Assembly: GCF_035658495.1 (NCBI RefSeq)
Contig: NZ_CP141944.1
Coordinates: 460,001 to 524,000, forward strand
Length of the DNA stretch: 64,000 nt
From: Novosphingobium sp. RL4
GTDB taxonomy: Bacteria > Pseudomonadota > Alphaproteobacteria > Sphingomonadales > Sphingomonadaceae
Direction of reading: 5' to 3'
Every line of letters begins with the position of its first letter. Within the stretch, counting starts at the first letter, position 1. The notes beneath the pieces are model-generated. The model ran no database searches. It saw nothing but the letters and a program-made list of their open reading frames with translations, and was not told the origin of the DNA. The translations under genes and the position numbers were made by a program. Shown here one piece after another: positions 37,241 to 44,594 of this stretch.

Positions 37241-38014
37241 TCAGGACTGGCCCCCGGCCTCCCGTCGCTGCGCCAGTATTCCGCGCGCGTCGACCAGGTC
37301 GGAGGGCTTGTCCACATCGACTGCGGCCAGCCCGTCACGCGCTGCCACCAGGCTGGCCCTTATGCCGATCTTCGTGCCCAGGCTGCCGAGGGCGGCTGCG
37401 AGGGTCAGTCTGCCCAGCGCGTAGCTCAGCAACATGCCGAGGCCGAGGCGGGCGGCTATGCGCCAGGGGCGTTTGCGGTCCGCCTCCACCAGTTTCCAGG
37501 TCTTTATCGCGCTTTCGGCGCGCTTTGAGTTGAGCAGAAACAAGTTGCAACCCGACCAGTGCCCGTCCGCAAAGCGCAGATATGTGCGCCGGGAACCGGG
37601 CATGGCGGCCTCGATCGCCTGACGCCGGGCGAGCAGGATGGCGACATCGGCATCTTCGGGCGTGTCGAGAAGGAAGTCGCTGACCCATTCCCCGCGCAGC
37701 AGGGCGTGATCCGCCGTGGTGATGAGCATCGGCGCACCCAGCCGTACAAAACCGGCGGCGACGCTTGCGCTTGGCCCGGCTTCGGCAGGGATTACCTCGC
37801 AATTCAACATTTGCGCCAGCGCCACGACGGCAGGATCGTTGGCGATGACGGCCACACGCTCGATCCCGGCATCACGGAGCGCATGGGCGACATGGGCGAG
37901 CATCGGCTGGCCTTCCAGTTTGACCAGCGCCTTGTGGCTGACTCCCTCGGACGCGGCGACAGGATCGGGCGCGCCGGGGCGAGAACCTGCGAGGATGAGC
38001 GCGGCGGGCTTCAT
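37241..38014 (-). CDS. MobA/GlmU-like nucleotidyltransferase (CpgD-like candidate)
   Basis: A 257-residue NTP-transferase-fold protein. The N-terminal nucleotide loop is ALILAGSRPGAPDP, an altered L-A-G-G-x-x-x-R-M form, followed by HKALVKLEGQPMLAHVAHALRDAGI and the metal-site TTADHALL. VDVDKPSDLVDARGIL closes the domain. It would attach CMP (or another NMP) to a phosphorylated small molecule. Next to a lipid kinase and a CDP-alcohol transferase, it most simply makes the CDP-activated head group. As I recall, Caulobacter CpgD, a 3-phosphoglycerate cytidylyltransferase for anionic ceramide lipids, is of this type. Coupled by ATGA to the gene upstream (38011-38014). Confidence 0.72.
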   Translation of the reverse strand: MKPAALILAGSRPGAPDPVAASEGVSHKALVKLEGQPMLAHVAHALRDAGIERVAVIANDPAVVALAQMLNCEVIPAEAGPSASVAAGFVRLGAPMLITTADHALLRGEWVSDFLLDTPEDADVAILLARRQAIEAAMPGSRRTYLRFADGHWSGCNLFLLNSKRAESAIKTWKLVEADRKRPWRIAARLGLGMLLSYALGRLTLAAALGSLGTKIGIRASLVAARDGLAAVDVDKPSDLVDARGILAQRREAGGQS

Positions 38015-38925
38015 GCCGGCTTGCGCTCCATTGCCTTCTTTGTGCGCCACACGTGCCAGAGCACGCCGGGAGCCGCGAGAACCGGATGGCGTTCGCGCCA
38101 GGGGGTTATGGTGACAGGTACGCCTGTGTGACGTTCGATCTTCCACGCGGCATAGCGGGCCGCACCGTCGAACGTCGTGGATGCCTTGAGCAGGCGGAGC
38201 ACGTTGTAAGGCTTGCCGAGGCGCTGGCGGCGCTTCCACCAGTTCAAGGCACGGTTACGCTCCCGAGCCGCAAGGGCAGGGCGGATCGTTCCCTTGGGTT
38301 CCCGAGTGAAATCGATGCCGTCGGCGGTCAGCGCCAGGGGGAGCAGGCCGTCGAAATGCCCGCGATTGACGGCGAGGATCGAATCCTCCCGCCCGGCCTT
38401 CTCGACGCGGAATTCGGCCGCGTATGTCGCCCTGAACAGCGCCCGCCAATAGTCTTCCGCCGTTCCCGCTTCCGGTCCCAGAGAAACCGCAAGCCGGGTT
38501 GCAATGCGGGCGGCGCCGGAGACCGCTTCGGCAACGGGGCCGATCGCGGCTTCGTCGCGCAGCCAGGCCAGGCCGCAGGGCTGGACGAAGCGGGCCCATA
38601 TGGTGGTGTCGAGCAGTTCGCCGGCGGCGGCGGCGCGGAAGGTTTCCAGAGCCATGGTCGCGACCTTGGCGCGCAGGGGAATGCCTTCGAACGTCCACTC
38701 ATGATAGCTGACGCGAGGCCAGATCTTCTCGATCTGGGGGCCTTCGGTGAGGACGTAGAAATCCAGAACGCCTTCAAGCGAGCCCGTGCGCAGGTTGGAG
38801 CCGTAGAACAGCACCGCCACGGCGTTGCCTGCTGCAAGGGCGAGGCGCTGCGCGAAGGCGCGGATTTCGGGTTCGATCGGGCGCTGGATGGCCTTGCGGA
38901 CGCGTCCTTCGAGATCTTCGGTCAT
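38011..38925 (-). CDS. Tam41-like nucleotidyltransferase-fold protein
   Basis: A 304-residue protein that I do not recognise with certainty. Residues 38-60 (VLFYGSNLRTGSLEGVLDFYVLT) look like the nucleotidyltransferase-fold active site of mitochondrial Tam41, a CDP-diacylglycerol synthase: Y-G-S at 41-43 and an acidic D55-F-Y after it. The remainder is helical and basic toward the C-terminus (RNRALNWWKRRQRLGKPYNVLRLLKAS). In this operon it could activate phosphatidic acid or ceramide-1-phosphate as a CDP-lipid. It is coupled by ATGA to the MobA-like gene and starts 52 bases after the lipid-kinase gene. Confidence 0.6.
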   Translation of the reverse strand: MTEDLEGRVRKAIQRPIEPEIRAFAQRLALAAGNAVAVLFYGSNLRTGSLEGVLDFYVLTEGPQIEKIWPRVSYHEWTFEGIPLRAKVATMALETFRAAAAGELLDTTIWARFVQPCGLAWLRDEAAIGPVAEAVSGAARIATRLAVSLGPEAGTAEDYWRALFRATYAAEFRVEKAGREDSILAVNRGHFDGLLPLALTADGIDFTREPKGTIRPALAARERNRALNWWKRRQRLGKPYNVLRLLKASTTFDGAARYAAWKIERHTGVPVTITPWRERHPVLAAPGVLWHVWRTKKAMERKPA

Positions 38926-38977
38926 GACGTCATGCTCGGGCAGCGGCGCCCGGAAATCAAGCGCCGGAAAACTGTTT

Positions 38978-40024
38978 TCAGGGGACCACGAACGTCAGTT
39001 GCGGGCCTTCCTCAAGCACGTAATCGCCGCCCGGGAACGCTTCGCCATCGAGGATGAAGGAGCCGTCCAGTTCAAGATCGACGGCGCTGGCGCAGAAACG
39101 ATGAACGCCGCGCCGTTCAAGAAACTTGCCCCAGAACCCGAACAGAACCGCCGGAAGCAGGGCAATGACCCAGCGCACCGGCCAGTCGATAACACCCAGC
39201 TTCATGCCCGGGGCCACGTCGCTGCCGAAGGGGCGGGCGCCGAGCGGGAAACGCTCGAACGTCGTTGCGACGGCCATGAAGCGCTCGTCCGAACGGCCTG
39301 GCCCTTGATAAGGCAAGTCGCGGCCGGTGTGGCGGTTCACCAGACGGGTGGGCGTGCAGGAACGCCATGGGTTGCCGGCACGGCCGAACAGGGTCTGGAT
39401 GATGCCCCAAAGGACCGTCAGGCCCACGGCAAAGCTGTTGAACGCGCCCCGGCGGTGCGCTTCCTGGCCAGCCTCTGTGGCGAGCGCGAATGCCCCGGTG
39501 CCGAGGATGAAGCCCTGAATGCAACCGTTGCTGTCTTCCCTCGAGGAAATCCGCAGGGGACGGCGGGTCAGCTTGTTGCCCTTGTGCGCCGCGGCGAGAG
39601 CTTCGGCGAGCGACCATTGGTTAGGTAGGCCAAGATCGATGGCGAGCGCATTTGTCTTTCCCTTGGGAAGGACGATGAAGGTCGGCCATTCCTCACCGAA
39701 GATATCTGCGCCGCAGGTCAGAACGTCGCGCACCGTTCCGTCTCCGCCGTCCACCACGAGATAGTCGATCCCGCGGCGGGCGAAGCTTTCGAGCACGCCG
39801 TAGAGATCCGTGCGGGTGCGCGGCGTTTCCGTAAGGATGTTGGAACAGTCCGCCATCTCGGGCGCGTGGCCCTTGTTGCGGTGGCTGCGAGGATTGCGGA
39901 TGATACCTACGAGAGGCACGGCGCGGCCCCGCTGGGCTGAACGCGCCAGGCTGGCCGATTTGCGCCGGCCGTCATGCTCACCGGATGTCGGCAGCGTTTC
40001 GAATTCGTAAATGGTTCCGTACAC
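38978..40024 (-). CDS. Diacylglycerol/ceramide kinase-type lipid kinase
   Basis: A 348-residue protein with a DAGK catalytic domain: IIRNPRSHRNKG near residue 41, the nucleotide-binding VDGGDGTVRDVL with G-G-D-G-T at 93-97, TFIVLPKGKTNALAIDLGLP, and a late DGEAFPGGDY-type strand. It phosphorylates a lipid hydroxyl such as diacylglycerol, ceramide or sphingosine. The operon and the expected sphingolipid content of sphingomonads make ceramide a good candidate. The start is GTG at 40024, and the gene diverges from the CDP-alcohol transferase. It is the first gene of a three-gene minus-strand operon. Confidence 0.82.
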   Translation of the reverse strand: MYGTIYEFETLPTSGEHDGRRKSASLARSAQRGRAVPLVGIIRNPRSHRNKGHAPEMADCSNILTETPRTRTDLYGVLESFARRGIDYLVVDGGDGTVRDVLTCGADIFGEEWPTFIVLPKGKTNALAIDLGLPNQWSLAEALAAAHKGNKLTRRPLRISSREDSNGCIQGFILGTGAFALATEAGQEAHRRGAFNSFAVGLTVLWGIIQTLFGRAGNPWRSCTPTRLVNRHTGRDLPYQGPGRSDERFMAVATTFERFPLGARPFGSDVAPGMKLGVIDWPVRWVIALLPAVLFGFWGKFLERRGVHRFCASAVDLELDGSFILDGEAFPGGDYVLEEGPQLTFVVP

Positions 40025-40195
40025 GGGGGCCTATGTAGGCATCCCGAGCCGAAAAATCATCAGGAAACATCAACTGACACATTAAGGTTACAGTTCTATG
40101 GCGGATTAGCGCCACTTGCAAGACCCTCAATTTCCTGCGCGTTCTGTGCAACTCGCAAGATTGCCAGTGGAGGCGTGACATATTACGGCCGGTCC

Positions 40196-41332
40196 ATGGT
40201 CGAAAATGACACTCCCCCTCTCGTCGTCAATATCGGCGAAAACCCCGTTCAGCTCTGGGGTCTTACGATGGCCGAGCGCGTCGCGCGCATCGCGCGCGCG
40301 AACGGACTGGTTCCCGGCTCTACCGTTCCTGCAGGCCCTGCGGTTCTTTCGAACGCCGCTTTTGCGTGGGATCCGGCGTGGTTCAAATACATCACCACGC
40401 GCCCCGGCATGGTGCTCACGCTCGGCGGTGTCCCCGCGCTCGCTTATGCGGCCGATGCAGATCAGGCCTCCCGAGTCGCGGAGGCGATGAGATCGGGCAC
40501 TCCGCTTGGCGATCCACCGGGACTCGATGTGGTTGCCTTCGAGAGTGGCCCCACCGTGGAAAACAAGCAGCTTCGCAAGCGCGAGACGCCGTTTCTCATG
40601 GCGCTTGACGCTGAGACCGTGCGTCCGATCGAAAGGGCCAGCTACTTCGGGGCCTACAAGGGCGTCACCGATGTACTGACCAAATACCTCTGGCCGGAAT
40701 GGGCCCTGGTACTGACGCGCGTCTGCGCGAAGCTGCACATCACGCCGAACATGGTCACCGCCGTCGGCGCGGTGTTCTGCGTGGCCGCGACCTTCCTCTT
40801 CGCCTACGGGCACTATTGGCTCGGAATGGCGCTGGGCCTCGTGTTCATGGTTCTGGACACCGTTGACGGCAAACTGGCCCGCTGCACGATCACGTCTTCG
40901 GAATGGGGTAATGTTGCGGACCACGGCATGGATCTCGTCCATCCACCGTTCTGGTGGTGGTTCTGGGCAACCGGCCTCGCTACCTGGGGCCTGGCCTACG
41001 ATACGACTACCTTCTGGTGGGTGCAGGGAGCGATCCAGGGCGGATACGTTGTTCAGCGCCTGATCGAAGGCGTGTTCATGAGGCAGAACAGCCTGATGCA
41101 CATTCACGTCTGGCGCAAATTCGATAGCCGGTTCCGGCTCATCACGGCCCGTCGCAACCCCAACATGGTGATCCTGTTCGTCGCCATGCTGTTCGCGCGA
41201 CCGGATCTTGGCCTGATCGCCGTGGCGTGGTGGACCGCGATTTCCTGCCTCGTTCATGCCGTGCGCCTGGTGCAGGCCTGGATCGTTCGGGCGCGGGGCG
41301 GCCAGATCACCTCGTGGTTGGCGGAAACCTGA
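40196..41332 (+). CDS. CDP-alcohol phosphatidyltransferase with extra N-terminal domain
   Basis: A 378-residue membrane enzyme. The complete CDP-alcohol phosphotransferase motif lies at 224-246: D224-G225-x2-A228-R229-x8-G238-x3-D242-x3-D246. Membrane helices follow and precede it (VTAVGAVFCVAATFLFA; ALGLVFMVLDTVDG; FWWWFWATGLATWG). Residues 1-150 form a soluble domain (VNIGENPVQLWGLTMAERVARIARANGL...) that recalls the N-terminal cytidylyltransferase half of bifunctional inositol-lipid synthases, but no intact nucleotide loop is visible. It should join a CDP-activated group to an alcohol or phosphate acceptor in the inner membrane. A GTG at 40175 is an alternative start. Confidence 0.82.
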   Translation: MVENDTPPLVVNIGENPVQLWGLTMAERVARIARANGLVPGSTVPAGPAVLSNAAFAWDPAWFKYITTRPGMVLTLGGVPALAYAADADQASRVAEAMRSGTPLGDPPGLDVVAFESGPTVENKQLRKRETPFLMALDAETVRPIERASYFGAYKGVTDVLTKYLWPEWALVLTRVCAKLHITPNMVTAVGAVFCVAATFLFAYGHYWLGMALGLVFMVLDTVDGKLARCTITSSEWGNVADHGMDLVHPPFWWWFWATGLATWGLAYDTTTFWWVQGAIQGGYVVQRLIEGVFMRQNSLMHIHVWRKFDSRFRLITARRNPNMVILFVAMLFARPDLGLIAVAWWTAISCLVHAVRLVQAWIVRARGGQITSWLAET

Positions 41333-41345
41333 AGGAGCGTCGGTA

Positions 41346-41774
41346 ATGAACGGGACGATGGAAAAGTTCGGCTATCCGGCCACGCTCGTCGCCGAATTCG
41401 ATCACTGGGTGGTGCTGGCAAGGCCTGCCCAGCCGACGCTGGGTTCGCTGGTACTGGCGGCGAAGTCGGAGGCCACCGCGTTCGGTGATCTCGCCGCCGA
41501 AGCACATGCCGACCTGAAGATCGTGACCGCCGCGATCGAAAGCGCGTTGGGCAAGGCGGTTTCCTATGCCCGAATAAACTACCTCATGTTGATGATGGTG
41601 GACCCTCACGTCCATTTCCATGTGATCCCGCGTTACGAAGGTACCCGCGAATGGAAGGGGCGGGAGTTCGTCGACTGTGGCTGGCCCAAGGTTCCCGACC
41701 TGGGACATGCGGTTTCGCTGGAAGGCCCGGACCTTGCCGAACTGGTCAAGTGGCTCAGGCAGGCGTTCGGCTGA
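41346..41774 (+). CDS. HIT family hydrolase
   Basis: A 142-residue histidine-triad protein with H88-V-H90-F-H92 ([10 protein letters not shown]), where the middle region supplies the nucleotidyl-acceptor His. HIT proteins split dinucleotides, AMP-amidates or adenylylated sugars. It begins 13 bases after the CDP-alcohol transferase, with a GAAGGAG ribosome site, so it is probably in that transcript. It could hydrolyse nucleotide by-products of the lipid pathway, though that is inference. Confidence 0.9.
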   Translation: MNGTMEKFGYPATLVAEFDHWVVLARPAQPTLGSLVLAAKSEATAFGDLAAEAHADLKIVTAAIESALGKAVSYARINYLMLMMVDPHVHFHVIPRYEGTREWKGREFVDCGWPKVPDLGHAVSLEGPDLAELVKWLRQAFG

Positions 41775-41787
41775 AGGCACGCAGGCC

Positions 41788-42114
41788 GTGCTGTCAGTCC
41801 TGATCTACGTCGGTGCGGCGCTTGCCGAGATCGGCGGGTGCTTTGCCTTCTGGGCCTGGTTGCGCATGGGAAAGTCGCCGCTCTGGCTCATTCCCGGCTG
41901 CATGTCGCTGGCGATCTTCGCCTGGCTGCTGACGCTGGTCGAAAGCGATCATGCCGGGCGTGCCTATGCGGCTTACGGCGGAATCTACATAGCCTCCGCG
42001 CTGCTGTGGCTCTGGCTGGCGGAAGGTGTGAAGCCGGATCGCTGGGATATGGGAGGCGCCGCGCTTTGTCTTGTCGGGGCGGCAGTGATCCTGTTCGGAC
42101 CGCATCGGGGATAG
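41788..42114 (+). CDS. YnfA/UPF0060 family membrane protein
   Basis: A 108-residue small multidrug-resistance-like protein with four transmembrane helices. The family signature [17 protein letters not shown] is followed by [45 protein letters not shown] and the [22 protein letters not shown] end. It starts at GTG 41788 with GAAGG upstream. Function is unproven in the family. It is probably in the same plus-strand transcript as the lipid transferase and HIT genes. Confidence 0.93.
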   Translation: MLSVLIYVGAALAEIGGCFAFWAWLRMGKSPLWLIPGCMSLAIFAWLLTLVESDHAGRAYAAYGGIYIASALLWLWLAEGVKPDRWDMGGAALCLVGAAVILFGPHRG

Positions 42115-42161
42115 TTGCGTATCAGGCGACGGCCGGGCCCCCGCCTGATACGCGTAACGCC

Positions 42162-42884
42162 TCAATACATGTGTTGGCCGCCGTTGATGCTCAACGTCGA
42201 TCCCGTCACGAACGCTGCATTTTCCGAGCAGAGGAACGCGCAGCCGCGAGCGATTTCGTAAGCGCTGCCGAGGCGGCCGACGGGAATCTTCGCCACGATC
42301 TTCTCAAGGACCGGTGCGGGAACGGCTGCCACCATGTCCGTGTCGATGTAGCCGGGCGCGATGGCGTTGACGGTGACGCCGTACTTGGCGCCTTCCTGCG
42401 CCAGGGCCTTCGTGAAGCCATGGATGCCGGATTTGGCTGCGGCGTAGTTCACCTGGCCATATTGTCCGGCCTGGCCGTTGATCGAGCCGATATTGACGAT
42501 GCGACCCCAGCCGCGATCCCGCATTCCGGAAAACGTGGCCTTGGCCATGTTGAAGCAACCGCCAAGATTGATTCGCATGACTTCGTTCCAGTCGTCGAAG
42601 GTCATCTTGTGAAGCACGCCGTCACGGGTGATGCCCGCGTTGTTGATGACGATGTCCACGGGACCGACTTCTTCGGTCACCCTTGCCACGCCCTCAAGCG
42701 TGGCTTCGTGGTCGCCGACGTCCCACCGGTAGGCAGGGATTCCGGTCCGTTCCGTAAAGGCCTTTGCCTTCTCTTCATTGCCTGCGTAATTTGCAACTAC
42801 GGTGTGACCCCGTTCCTGGAGGGCCAGTGAAACAGCCTCCCCGATACCCCTGGTCCCACCGGTAACGATAGCAACGCGCGCCAT
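42162..42884 (-). CDS. phaB: Acetoacetyl-CoA reductase
   Basis: A 240-residue short-chain dehydrogenase that reduces acetoacetyl-CoA to (R)-3-hydroxybutyryl-CoA with NADPH for polyhydroxybutyrate. It has VTGGTRGIGEAVSLAL, NNAGITRDGVLHKM, GRIVNIGSINGQAGQYGQVNYAAAKSGIHGF with the catalytic Y-x-x-x-K, and SINGGQHMY at the C-terminus, which is typical of PhaB. Start at 42884 with GAAAGG upstream. No PHB synthase or thiolase gene is adjacent. Confidence 0.93.
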   Translation of the reverse strand: MARVAIVTGGTRGIGEAVSLALQERGHTVVANYAGNEEKAKAFTERTGIPAYRWDVGDHEATLEGVARVTEEVGPVDIVINNAGITRDGVLHKMTFDDWNEVMRINLGGCFNMAKATFSGMRDRGWGRIVNIGSINGQAGQYGQVNYAAAKSGIHGFTKALAQEGAKYGVTVNAIAPGYIDTDMVAAVPAPVLEKIVAKIPVGRLGSAYEIARGCAFLCSENAAFVTGSTLSINGGQHMY

Positions 42885-43026
42885 AGAAAGCCTTTCGCCT
42901 TTTAGTGAAGCATCCACCACCTGCAGTGCTATGGAAACCAGCCGCGCAGGGCAAGCCGAAGCCCATCGCTCCCGGAGCTTATTTGCGGCGAATTGATTGA
43001 GAGAAGTGCAATTATGGCTGCACGGA

Positions 43027-43779
43027 TCAGAACCTGAATTGGGTTCCTACGTACACTGCCTGACTGTCCTGGCGGCCATCGGTGAGGGGAACAAGGCGTT
43101 CCCGCTCTTGCGAATAACGCAGGCCGGCAGTGACATCGAGATTCTCGGTGACGCGGTAGGCGCCCCCCAGATCGACTTCGCCCGCTTCACCCGAGAACGT
43201 GCGAGGGGCGCGACCTGCCACATGCTTTTCATCGATCGAGATTCGGGGGCTGAAGCGCGATTCCTTCTGGTCGACCGTTCCGGCCTGAAGGCTGAATTTC
43301 TTCAACTCTGGCGCATCGGAAAGCCCCTTGCCCAAGGCTTGCGGCGCCGTTTCGGGGGCAAAGTTCTGATAGCCGCGCGCCACGCCGAGATTGAAGGCGT
43401 TGGGAGCTATGCGAAGGGGCCCGACATCCTTGTCGGTGCGGGCGATCTGAAGGCGGTTACGCACGATAATCGCCTTCGCCGCTTCCGGATCGAAGCGAAC
43501 GGCAACCGTAACCGCGCGTTCGAGGCGGCCCGGAGGTGCTGCCGGAGTGAAGGGAAACGGTTGACCTTTGGCAAGAGAGCGCATGGCGATGGCGCGCGAC
43601 AGGTTTTCTGGAGAGGTCTCCGGATCGAGCGAATCGACCGATTTCTCCGTCTGCGCGGTCTTGAAATTGGTGGTGAACGCAAGAACGGCGCTGGGAAGGG
43701 CAAGCACGGTCACGCAGCAGGCCAGCAAGAGGCCGGTCTTCATTCCGCCTTTCGACGCGCGTGTTGCTTCGGCTTCCAT
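43027..43779 (-). CDS. Hypothetical outer-membrane-type protein
   Basis: A 250-residue protein with a signal peptide core (MKTGLLLACCVTVLALPSAVLA, ATG at 43743). Starting at 43779 it has a 12-residue polar extension. The end (YRVTENLDVTAGLRYSQERERLVPLTDGRQDSQAVYVGTQFRF) alternates polar and apolar residues and finishes in Phe, as in outer membrane beta-barrels. The middle repeats short proline-rich and TD-KDVG segments. I recognise no named family. It may be a sphingomonad outer-membrane protein with a few strands. It is monocistronic and convergent with phaB's upstream region. Confidence 0.6.
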   Translation of the reverse strand: MEAEATRASKGGMKTGLLLACCVTVLALPSAVLAFTTNFKTAQTEKSVDSLDPETSPENLSRAIAMRSLAKGQPFPFTPAAPPGRLERAVTVAVRFDPEAAKAIIVRNRLQIARTDKDVGPLRIAPNAFNLGVARGYQNFAPETAPQALGKGLSDAPELKKFSLQAGTVDQKESRFSPRISIDEKHVAGRAPRTFSGEAGEVDLGGAYRVTENLDVTAGLRYSQERERLVPLTDGRQDSQAVYVGTQFRF

Positions 43780-44054
43780 TGCGAAATTCCCGCCTTGCCT
43801 TTCCATCTCGCCGGTTCACGATCCTGTTGCGGGATCGGCGTCCCACCGTTCCGCGATCTTTCAGGCTTGCAACTTAACACAGCCTGATCGCGGATGGGAG
43901 AGGGGCGTTCAGCATGCGTTTAGCCTTGCACCCGTTATGGCGGCAAGCTGATGCAGCCGCACTTGCCGCCCGGGCAACGGCGGCTATAGAGGCGTTTCAC
44001 GGCAGGTTTACCGGAAGTCCGGCGAACGCGCCAAGACAGGAACTGGGAATTACG

Positions 44055-44522
44055 ATGACAGGCAGCACCCATACCGGCCTTCTCTCCGCTCGATCGCTGG
44101 CGACTGCGGGCTTTTGCGCCGTCGCGGCGCTTGCGCTGGCCGGTTGCGGCGGTGGCAGGAAGCAGGTCCAGTCCTCGATCGCCCCTTCGGCGGTGACGAC
44201 GATCGGCGTGAACAGCTACCTGTGGCGGGCCAGCCTCGATTCGCTCTCGTTCATGCCGCTGCTCCAGTCGGACAGCGCCGGCGGCGTCATCGTCACCGAT
44301 TGGTACACCAATCCCAAGGAACCCAACGAGCGCGTCAAGATCACGGTGATGATCCTCGACAAGGACCTGCGTGCCGACGCCCTGCGCGTGACCGGCCAGC
44401 GCGAAGTCTCGACCAACGGCGTCTGGGCGCCGGCGCCGGTTCAGGCTGCAACGGTGCAGAAGCTTGAGGACATCATCCTCACCCGCGCCCGTGACCTTCG
44501 CCGCAATTCGATCGGCGGCTGA
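44055..44522 (+). CDS. DUF3576 family lipoprotein
   Basis: A 155-residue lipoprotein: signal peptide with lipobox L-A-G-C31, then a short Gly-rich linker and the DUF3576 domain (VNSYLWRASLDSLSFMPLLQSDSAGGVIVTDWYTNPKEPNERVKITVMILDKDLRADAL). This domain is confined largely to alphaproteobacteria, and function is unknown. It is 72 bases upstream of leuS, so it may be in the leuS-lptE-holA transcript. Confidence 0.9.
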   Translation: MTGSTHTGLLSARSLATAGFCAVAALALAGCGGGRKQVQSSIAPSAVTTIGVNSYLWRASLDSLSFMPLLQSDSAGGVIVTDWYTNPKEPNERVKITVMILDKDLRADALRVTGQREVSTNGVWAPAPVQAATVQKLEDIILTRARDLRRNSIGG

Positions 44523-44594
44523 TAGTTTTTTCATACGCGGCACCGGCCGGTGCCGCGAAATTGCGGGAATATGCCCGCAGGAGACTCGATTAAG

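Noticed and set aside
44523..44594. Possible T-box or leader upstream of leuS
   Set aside because: The gap is only 72 bases, with a short GC-rich hairpin at the end of the DUF3576 gene and no specifier or T-box core.
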